Origin: CAYXGE01 sp964464435
GTDB lineage: Bacteria > Pseudomonadota > Gammaproteobacteria > Burkholderiales > Methylophilaceae
Length of the DNA: 5,448 nt
Assembly (NCBI GenBank): GCA_964464435.1
Contig: CAYXGE010000107.1
Span: 1 to 5,448, forward strand
Reading direction: 5' to 3'
The position numbers and the translations under genes were made by a program. Positions 1 through 4,258 of the stretch are shown in pieces. The notes below the pieces were generated by a model. That model searched no databases. It worked only from the letters and a program-made list of their open reading frames with translations, and was not told the origin of the DNA. Positions within the stretch are counted from its first letter, which is position 1. Each line of letters begins with the position of its first letter.

Positions 1-74
1 GATTCGGTTCTCATGGTCGTTGCTTTTGGTTTAAATAATTTAGTCTGACAGTATAAAAGAGAAAATGTTACCTA

Positions 75-90
75 TGTGATGCAAATCACA
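75..90. promoter_or_regulatory. CRP/FNR-family operator upstream of the DUF2892 gene
   Basis: The sequence TGTGATGCAAATCACA is a perfect inverted repeat of the CRP half-site TGTGA with a 6-base spacer. It also keeps the FNR core TGAT-N4-ATCA, with G instead of T at the outer FNR position. Its centre is at 82.5. A start site at 124 would put this centre at -41.5, the classic class II activator position. The sequence shows the palindrome directly. Which family member binds it (CRP, FNR, DNR or similar) cannot be decided here. Confidence 0.65.
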
Positions 91-111
91 TTATGGTTGT
101 ATATTTAGGCG

Positions 112-117
112 TACACT
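112..117 (+). promoter_or_regulatory. Candidate -10 box of the DUF2892 gene promoter
   Basis: TACACT matches the TATAAT consensus at four of six positions. It lies exactly 32 bases (centre to centre) downstream of the CRP/FNR palindrome, as expected for a class II activated promoter that lacks a good -35 box. The predicted start is near 124, giving a leader of about 30 bases. An alternative -10, TATATT at 100-105, would place the operator too close. Confidence 0.4.
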
Positions 118-153
118 TAACTTGCAATTGAAGCTTTTTTTGAGGAGAACAAA

Positions 154-345
154 ATGAAAGCTAATGTAGGTGGTATTGACCGCATTTTACGCATTGTTAT
201 TGGACTGGCGCTGATTGCATGGGTGTTATTTGCTGGCGGCCCAATGTGGGCATGGCTAGGTATTGTAGTGTTAGCCACAGGGGTATTCAACTTTTGTGGG
301 GCCTATGCATTACTGGGCATTAATACTTGCAAAATTAAATCCTAG
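154..345 (+). CDS. DUF2892 (YgaP-type) small inner-membrane protein
   Basis: This 63-residue protein matches the DUF2892/YgaP transmembrane family. It has the N-terminal NVGGIDRILRIVIG signature, a first hydrophobic helix at about 10-27, a second at about 31-50, and the C-terminal FCGAYALLGINTC pattern with two cysteines (C48 and C59). Its length is normal for stand-alone members. A strong ribosome site (GAGGAG at 142-147) sits six bases before the ATG and fixes the start. In E. coli YgaP the same membrane unit is fused to a rhodanese sulfurtransferase, so a link to sulfur handling is possible, but no rhodanese domain is present here. The gene is probably controlled by the CRP/FNR-type operator upstream. 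Its TAG stop directly abuts the soxZ stop on the other strand. The exact function of the family is unknown. Confidence 0.88.
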   Translation: MKANVGGIDRILRIVIGLALIAWVLFAGGPMWAWLGIVVLATGVFNFCGAYALLGINTCKIKS

Positions 346-663
346 TTAGCCTTGTGAAACCGTCACCTCTGCACTGGCAGTTTCGCCTAAATTGTCGTAC
401 CAAGTAACTTGCAGAGTATCCCCTACTTTAGCCTCACTTAAATAAAAAGTGAGATATGGATTTTTAGAAACACCTGTGCCCCATTGCGCTTCAAACACTA
501 CTTTGCCATTTAGCGCCACATTCACCAATTGAATAAAATGGGCAGGCATTAGCTCGCCTGCATCATTTTTGCGCCGCCCAGTTTCCATTGGGTGGCTCAT
601 TAACACTTTAACCTCTGTAAATGCGCCCTTTAACTGGGCGCGCATTTTTATCGTTTTATCCAT
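346..663 (-). CDS. soxZ: SoxZ, sulfur-oxidation carrier partner protein
   Basis: SoxZ is the immunoglobulin-like partner of SoxY. The SoxYZ heterodimer carries sulfur intermediates in the periplasm during thiosulfate oxidation. The 105-residue product has typical family length and hallmark segments: MSHPMETGRR (about 22-31), the NGKVVFEAQW strand, the KNPYLTFYL block (about 67-75) and a C-terminal DTLQVTWYDN strand. There is no signal peptide, as expected, because SoxZ is exported bound to the Tat substrate SoxY. The gene starts 9 bases after the soxY stop with only a weak ribosome site, so it probably depends on coupling to soxY. A GC-rich hairpin lies in codons 7-14. Its stop touches that of the convergent DUF2892 gene. 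Confidence 0.93.
   Translation of the reverse strand: MDKTIKMRAQLKGAFTEVKVLMSHPMETGRRKNDAGELMPAHFIQLVNVALNGKVVFEAQWGTGVSKNPYLTFYLSEAKVGDTLQVTWYDNLGETASAEVTVSQG
621..649 (+). terminator. Possible terminator for plus-strand read-through, inside soxZ
   Basis: GCGCCC (623-628) and GGGCGC (636-641) form a six-pair GC stem around a seven-base loop. An alternative fold pairs ATGC (621-624) with GCAT (642-645) over a two-base bulge. Five Ts follow at 645-649. Read on the plus strand this resembles a weak intrinsic terminator for transcripts of the DUF2892 gene, which has no room for one before soxZ. It is also simply part of soxZ codons 7-14, so chance is a real alternative. Confidence 0.3.
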
Positions 664-672
664 AGGCTTTAA

Positions 673-1122
673 CTAACCACAACCACCAACGGAAACTTCT
701 ACATGTTTACTGGCCGTAAAGTATTGTCCGCCCACTTTAACCACTGCTTGTACTGATGAGGTTTCTGCCATTTTAATACGTGTTACCACTCTCGGAACCA
801 CACCTAAGCCAAAGGTATAATTAGCAATAAGCGCTGTAGGATTTTTATCTACCAGAATTGCAATTGCCTCTGTACCAGCAATGTGGCTATACACCTCAAT
901 TTGTACCACAGCGCCATTTTCTGCGTACTTAGGTGCAATAATTTCAATTTGTTCACTTGGTGTTTCTGAATTAACTTGTAATCCATTAAGCGCTTGCCTG
1001 TTTCCAATTGCCTCAAATGCCGCTTTATTCCACAGCGCTGCCATAGCATTTAGCGGTAATAGCGCTACGCCAAATAAAGTTGCCACTAAGTGTTTTAGTA
1101 TCTGTCTTCTTGGCTTATGCAT
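673..1122 (-). CDS. soxY: SoxY, covalent sulfur carrier with Tat signal
   Basis: SoxY binds sulfur intermediates on a C-terminal cysteine for the periplasmic Sox enzymes. The 149-residue product ends VGGCG, the conserved swinging arm with the reactive cysteine at C148. The N-terminus is a twin-arginine signal: RRQILK at 5-10, a hydrophobic stretch at 12-24, and a likely cut after AMA at 28. The mature part contains the usual PKYAENGAVVQIEV strand. I chose the ATG at 1122 over one 33 bases upstream. The later start sits one base after the bepA stop (TAATATG), gives a normal signal length, and avoids an 11-residue extension overlapping the bepA end. A weak AGGGG lies 13 bases upstream. It is the middle gene of bepA-soxY-soxZ. 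No soxXAB or soxCD is in view. Confidence 0.93.
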   Translation of the reverse strand: MHKPRRQILKHLVATLFGVALLPLNAMAALWNKAAFEAIGNRQALNGLQVNSETPSEQIEIIAPKYAENGAVVQIEVYSHIAGTEAIAILVDKNPTALIANYTFGLGVVPRVVTRIKMAETSSVQAVVKVGGQYFTASKHVEVSVGGCG

Positions 1123-1123
1123 A

Positions 1124-2572
1124 TTACTCAAACAGCCCCTTCTTTTTGGGTTCATCCATTTGTTGTTTTAATATGTTTAATCTGGCTTCAACAATAGATT
1201 GCTGATAAAAATCACCGTCATTCGCTTTTATAGCAAGCTCCATTTGCTCAATGGCTTTTTCAAGATTGTAACGCCTATATTGCGCTTCTGCTTGTGCTTG
1301 GTGTGCCAGCAAATGTTTATTTAATGCATGATACGCCTTAGATTTCATTTCATATAGCACTGGGTCATCTGGGTATAAGTTTTGTTTGTCATCAATCAGT
1401 TTAACCACTTCTTGCCATTGTTGTAGTGCCGCCAAATGCTCGGCATAACCATGAATTAATGCACGATGATTAGGATAGGCTTTTAAACCCGCCACGTATA
1501 TTTTAGCCGCTTCTTGCGGTTTGTTTTTCGCAACTTCTAGTTTTGCATGCAGTGTTTCAATGTAAGGATGCTTTGCCGCGTTTTGATTAATCCAACTCAA
1601 TGTCTTAGTTGCACCATCAAAATCTCGATTACGCATTTGAGCTATGGCTAATCCGTAATATTCAGCCACTTGATTGGCATATCTTTTTTCATCAATATTT
1701 TGTTTAAAATAAGCCACCGCAGTATCTGCAGCGCCAAACCCAGCGCGTAATTTGGCACGATTTAATTGAAACTCAAGACTATCTATCGTTTGCTTGTAGC
1801 TCATGTTATCCACACGGTTTTTTACATCTGAAATTCGCTCTGTTGTGAGTGGATGTGTGCGTAAGAATGAAGGCGCTGCCCCATCTACAAATCTTGAGCT
1901 TTTTAGCAAGGTTTTAAAAAATTCTGGCATTGCGTGTGCATCAAAACCCGCACTGTCTAAAATTTGTAAACCCACGCGGTCTGCTTCTCGTTCATGTTCG
2001 CGGGTGTAATCGAGTTGTCGTTGTATGCCGGTTGCTGTTGCCGCAGTCATTGCTCCTGTAGCAAGTTGTGTATTTGAGCGCGAGGCTAATATGGCTAAGG
2101 CAAAACCTGCGATATTGATAAATCTATCTGTCTTTTGTTGAGCCATCATTCGAGCTAAGTGGCGTTGCACCACGTGGCCGATTTCGTGTCCTAGTACGCT
2201 GGCAAGCTCTGATTCATTATTGGCAGCTAACATTAAGCCTGTATGCACACCTATTACCCCGCCAGGCATCGCAAAAGCATTAATACTGTTGTCTTGTACT
2301 ACAAAAAAATTAAAGGTTTGTCGTTTATCTGGTCCGTTTGCGGCGAGTTTATATCCAAGATTTGTAATGTAATCGTTTATTTCAGGGTCTCGCACCACTT
2401 GGTTGCTACTCATGACATCGCGCATGATTTGACTAGCAATGGCTTGTTCTTCAAGAGGAGATAATACCGTTGCAGAAACATCTCCCAACTCTGGTAGATT
2501 ATCTTGCACGTTATCTGCCACACCCCCTAAAGGGCAACATAGTAAAAAAATTAATGCATAAAATCGTTTCAT
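1124..2572 (-). CDS. bepA: BepA-type periplasmic M48 metalloprotease with TPR repeats
   Basis: BepA (YfgC) is a periplasmic zinc protease and chaperone that helps outer-membrane proteins fold at the BAM and LPS-insertion machineries and degrades stalled ones. From this start the product has 482 residues, close to E. coli BepA (487). It has a signal peptide (1-19, cut after GVA), the zinc motif HEIGH at 129-133, the third ligand E196 in EREADRVG, and a histidine at 240 (RTHP) matching the active-site switch histidine known in BepA. About four TPR-like helix pairs follow from 305 to 451. The frame stays open to an ATG at 2734, but that would overlap moaC and spoil the signal peptide. ATGs at 2575 and 2608 are possible starts too, and none has a clear ribosome site. 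It leads the bepA-soxY-soxZ operon. The BepA subfamily assignment is good but not certain among M48 proteases. Confidence 0.87.
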   Translation of the reverse strand: MKRFYALIFLLCCPLGGVADNVQDNLPELGDVSATVLSPLEEQAIASQIMRDVMSSNQVVRDPEINDYITNLGYKLAANGPDKRQTFNFFVVQDNSINAFAMPGGVIGVHTGLMLAANNESELASVLGHEIGHVVQRHLARMMAQQKTDRFINIAGFALAILASRSNTQLATGAMTAATATGIQRQLDYTREHEREADRVGLQILDSAGFDAHAMPEFFKTLLKSSRFVDGAAPSFLRTHPLTTERISDVKNRVDNMSYKQTIDSLEFQLNRAKLRAGFGAADTAVAYFKQNIDEKRYANQVAEYYGLAIAQMRNRDFDGATKTLSWINQNAAKHPYIETLHAKLEVAKNKPQEAAKIYVAGLKAYPNHRALIHGYAEHLAALQQWQEVVKLIDDKQNLYPDDPVLYEMKSKAYHALNKHLLAHQAQAEAQYRRYNLEKAIEQMELAIKANDGDFYQQSIVEARLNILKQQMDEPKKKGLFE

Positions 2573-2578
2573 CATTGC

Positions 2579-2584
2579 TATGAT
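2579..2584 (+). promoter_or_regulatory. Possible -10 box for moaC
   Basis: TATGAT matches the -10 consensus at five of six positions and lies about 40 bases before the moaC ATG. No convincing -35 box is present at 16-18 bases upstream, so this is a weak call. It would give a leader of about 33 bases. Confidence 0.2.
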
Positions 2585-2590
2585 AACGTC

Positions 2591-2619
2591 ATTATTGTTT
2601 AGGTTCATCTTAGGTACAA
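2591..2619 (-). promoter_or_regulatory. Weak candidate promoter for bepA-soxYZ
   Basis: On the minus strand TTGTAC (2619-2614) and AATAAT (2596-2591) are separated by 17 bases. The -10 matches consensus at five of six positions, but the -35 matches at only three. Transcription would begin near 2584, about 12 bases before the chosen bepA start, which would exclude the ATG at 2608. The whole gap to moaC is about 50 bases, so any promoters here must overlap. Confidence 0.3.
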
Positions 2620-2623
2620 GCGT

Positions 2624-3097
2624 ATGACAGAATTTACACACTTTAATGCCAAAGGCGATGCACATATGGTGGATGTGGCTAGTAAAAATGAAACGCATAG
2701 AGTTGCAATAGCTTCTGGGCAAATTCAAATGCAAGCCAGTACACTCGCCTTGATTTTAAATGGCGATGCAAAAAAGGGCGATGTATTAGGTATTGCTAGA
2801 ATTGCCGCCATTCAGGCTAGCAAAAGAACATCTGAGCTAATACCGCTTTGCCATCCTATAGCGCTCACAAAGGTGCACGTAGAATTTTTTATTGATGAAC
2901 AGAATTGTATAATTACTAGTACTGTTACCGCTGAAACCTTTGGGCGCACTGGCGTTGAAATGGAAGCCTTAACCGCAACCAGTGTTGGACTGCTCACCAT
3001 TTATGATATGTGTAAAGCGGTTGATAGAGGCATGGTTGTATCAGAAATTAAACTTCTTGAAAAACATGGCGGAAAATCAGGTGATTGGGTTTTGAAT
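2624..3097 (+). CDS. moaC: MoaC, cyclic pyranopterin monophosphate synthase (3' end in gap)
   Basis: MoaC acts with MoaA in the first step of molybdenum cofactor synthesis, converting the MoaA product to cyclic pyranopterin monophosphate in the cytoplasm. The 158 visible residues align along nearly the whole family. They include HMVDV near the start, K51 in AKKGDV, LCHP with H77, GVEMEAL with E114, and TIYDMCKAV with D128 and K131. These are the residues known to form the active site in E. coli MoaC (161 residues). The visible part ends GGKSGDWVLN, so only a few codons and the stop are likely missing, hidden by the Ns. The ribosome site is weak (AGG at 2612-2614). It is divergent from bepA. 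Moco is needed by enzymes such as sulfite dehydrogenases, but no such enzyme is in view. Confidence 0.95.
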
Positions 3098-3197
3098 NNN
3101 NNNNNNNNNNNNNNNNNNNNNNNNNNNNNNNNNNNNNNNNNNNNNNNNNNNNNNNNNNNNNNNNNNNNNNNNNNNNNNNNNNNNNNNNNNNNNNNNN
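3098..3197. other. Assembly gap of 100 Ns
   Basis: Exactly 100 unknown bases, the usual placeholder for a scaffold gap of unknown length. It hides the last codons of moaC and the 3' part of the convergent repeat-peptide gene. No terminator or extra gene inside can be excluded. Confidence 0.98.
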
Positions 3198-3238
3198 CCT
3201 TGACGTACATGACCAGCAGGATCATCTGCGCCTTGGCG
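3198..3238 (-). repeat. Start of a 33-base tandem coding repeat entering the gap
   Basis: One complete unit encoding RQGADDPAGHV and the first eight bases of a second unit are visible. The repeat ends differ by one base (ccttgacg against ccttggcg on the plus strand). How many units follow is hidden by the Ns. Confidence 0.5.
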
Positions 3239-3307
3239 TGCCATTGCTGGCGCAGTAGCCATCATTACACCTACTGAAACTAACATCGCTAATATAATTT
3301 TGTTCAT
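3198..3307 (-). CDS. Small secreted peptide with 11-residue repeats, 3' end in gap
   Basis: I do not recognise a named family. The visible 36-37 residues begin with a clear Sec signal peptide (MNKIILAMLVSVGVMMATAPAMA, 1-23; cut after AMA). The mature chain then starts RQGADDPAGHV and begins RQG again at 35-37, so an 11-residue (33-base) tandem repeat appears to start just where the gap begins. At DNA level, ccttgacg (3198-3205) and ccttggcg (3231-3238) are the repeated ends, 33 bases apart. The ATG at 3307 is supported by AAGGAG eight bases upstream; the GTG at 3316 touches that site and is rejected. A sigma70 promoter lies about 65 bases upstream. The residues seen (Asp pair, His, Arg, Gly) would make a polar repeat, possibly metal-binding, but that is a guess. 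Confidence 0.75.
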
Positions 3308-3312
3308 TTTAA

Positions 3313-3370
3313 CCACTCCTTAAAGTTGAAATTAATTATCACTTCAACAAGTGGTATTTTTTCCCACTTG
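3313..3370 (-). promoter_or_regulatory. Structured leader of the repeat-peptide gene, possible RNA switch
   Basis: Read on the minus strand, CAAGTGG (3370-3364) and CCACTTG (3354-3348) can form a seven-pair hairpin right at the predicted mRNA 5' end. A second hairpin pairs GTTGAA (3348-3343) with TTCAAC (3330-3325). CCACTT (3354-3349) can also pair with GAGTGG (3318-3313), which contains part of the ribosome site. The first and third pairings exclude each other, so the leader could toggle ribosome access. This is inferred from base pairing by eye. On DNA the 3348-3370 palindrome could instead be a protein operator. Confidence 0.35.
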
Positions 3371-3378
3371 ATGTACGT

Positions 3379-3407
3379 ATATTATGTGGGATTTTTTACC
3401 ATGTCAA
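3379..3407 (-). promoter_or_regulatory. Sigma70-type promoter of the repeat-peptide gene
   Basis: On the minus strand a perfect -35 box TTGACA (3407-3402) is followed after 17 bases by TAATAT (3384-3379), four of six matches to -10. The start would be near 3372, giving a leader of about 65 bases before the ATG at 3307. Confidence 0.55.
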
Positions 3408-3425
3408 CTACTTTTGTGATATTAT
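3396..3425 (+). promoter_or_regulatory. Candidate promoter of the DUF6502-DUF5666 operon
   Basis: TTACCA (3396-3401) and TATTAT (3420-3425) are 18 bases apart, with four and five matches to the consensus boxes. Transcription would begin near 3432, the A of the start codon, implying a leaderless message. It overlaps the -35 box of the divergent promoter, so the two would compete. TATATT at 3378-3383 is another possible -10, without a good -35. Confidence 0.3.
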
Positions 3426-3431
3426 TTATTC

Positions 3432-4256
3432 ATGGATGCAAAAGTAAATCAAAATTCGGCCATTTTCCAAGCGTTATACCGTGTGATGCGGCCTCTAGTG
3501 CGCTTAATGCTTGCACGTGGTATCACCTATATTCAATTTGCGGAATGGTTAAAACATATCTTTGTTGAATCCGCGGTACATGATTTCGCCTTACCTGATA
3601 AAGCTACTAATGACAGTCGTGTCAGCATTTTGACTGGGGTACATAGAAAAGATGTACGTCGTTTACGTGAATTGATACATCAAACAGAAGAGGTGACGCC
3701 TACTAATGTAAGCTTAGGTAGCCAAATTGTTTCAACGTGGCTTGCCAATCCACTTTATTGTGATGCTAATATTCCTAAAGTGATTCCTAGACTAAAAAAA
3801 CAAGGTAATGAGATTTCGTTTGATAGCCTAGCTGAATTGGTTACCAAAGATGTTAGAGCGCGTGCCATTCTGGATGAGTTAGAACGTCTTGGTGTAGTTC
3901 AGATTGACGATGAAGACATGGTGACGCTTATGACAGATGCTTTTATTCCAAGTAAAGGAGAGGATGAAAAAGTATTTTATCTTGGATTAGGATTAGGAGA
4001 CCATGGCGCTGCTGCTGTGAGTAATGTACTAAATGCGCAACCCGCTTTTTTTGACCGTATTGTGCATTACAACCAATTGCCAGCTGACTCGATAGCTAAG
4101 ATTGAAGAGTTAGCACGTGAGCAAAGTAGCCAATTATTGCAAAGCATCAATAAAGAAGCTGAACAAGTGGTTTCTGAGCAACCTAATATCCAATCCACTT
4201 CAAAAAGATTTAGCCTAGGCGTTTATTTTTACAGTGAAGATGATTCACAGCCCTAG
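3432..4256 (+). CDS. DUF6502 family protein, possible winged-helix regulator
   Basis: The 274-residue product resembles the uncharacterised DUF6502 family. Recognisable parts are the N-terminal FQALYRVMRPLVRLML helix (12-27), GITYIQFAEWLKHIF (30-44), a helix-turn-helix-like stretch (SRVSILTGVHRKDVRRLREL, 62-81), the block around VSTWLANPLYCD (100-111), the DVRARAILDELERLGVV helix and wing-like region (140-156), and the C-terminal RFSLGVYFYSED (259-270). There is no signal peptide or membrane helix, so it is cytoplasmic. The HTH-like stretch suggests DNA binding, but this is inference. There is no visible ribosome site before the ATG; the message may be leaderless. The next gene, an exported DUF5666 protein, begins two bases after its stop, which ties the two functions together. 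Confidence 0.82.
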   Translation: MDAKVNQNSAIFQALYRVMRPLVRLMLARGITYIQFAEWLKHIFVESAVHDFALPDKATNDSRVSILTGVHRKDVRRLRELIHQTEEVTPTNVSLGSQIVSTWLANPLYCDANIPKVIPRLKKQGNEISFDSLAELVTKDVRARAILDELERLGVVQIDDEDMVTLMTDAFIPSKGEDEKVFYLGLGLGDHGAAAVSNVLNAQPAFFDRIVHYNQLPADSIAKIEELAREQSSQLLQSINKEAEQVVSEQPNIQSTSKRFSLGVYFYSEDDSQP

Positions 4257-4258
4257 AT

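Noticed and set aside
1..14. Possible minus-strand gene start (ATG at 14) at the left edge
   Set aside because: Only five codons are visible and no ribosome site precedes the ATG; it cannot be supported beyond a possible -10 box at 50-55.
1123..1155. Longer SoxY start at 1155 adding 11 residues
   Set aside because: The extension overlaps the bepA 3' end and pushes the twin-arginine motif inward. The ATG at 1122 gives a normal Tat signal and a stop-start junction.
881..1171. 96-codon plus-strand open frame over soxY
   Set aside because: It is antisense to a well-supported gene, has no ribosome site, and matches no family I know.
2573..2734. Upstream extension of the M48 protease to an ATG at 2734
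   Set aside because: It runs over the moaC start on the other strand, has no signal-peptide character, and makes the protein longer than BepA.
3198..3277. Continuation of moaC after the gap in the same frame
   Set aside because: MoaC should end within a few codons of 3097, and the sequence after the gap encodes the convergent signal-peptide gene on the other strand.
3326..3568. 80-codon plus-strand open frame overlapping the DUF6502 start
   Set aside because: It is out of frame with the conserved DUF6502 protein and covers the promoter region; composition looks like chance.
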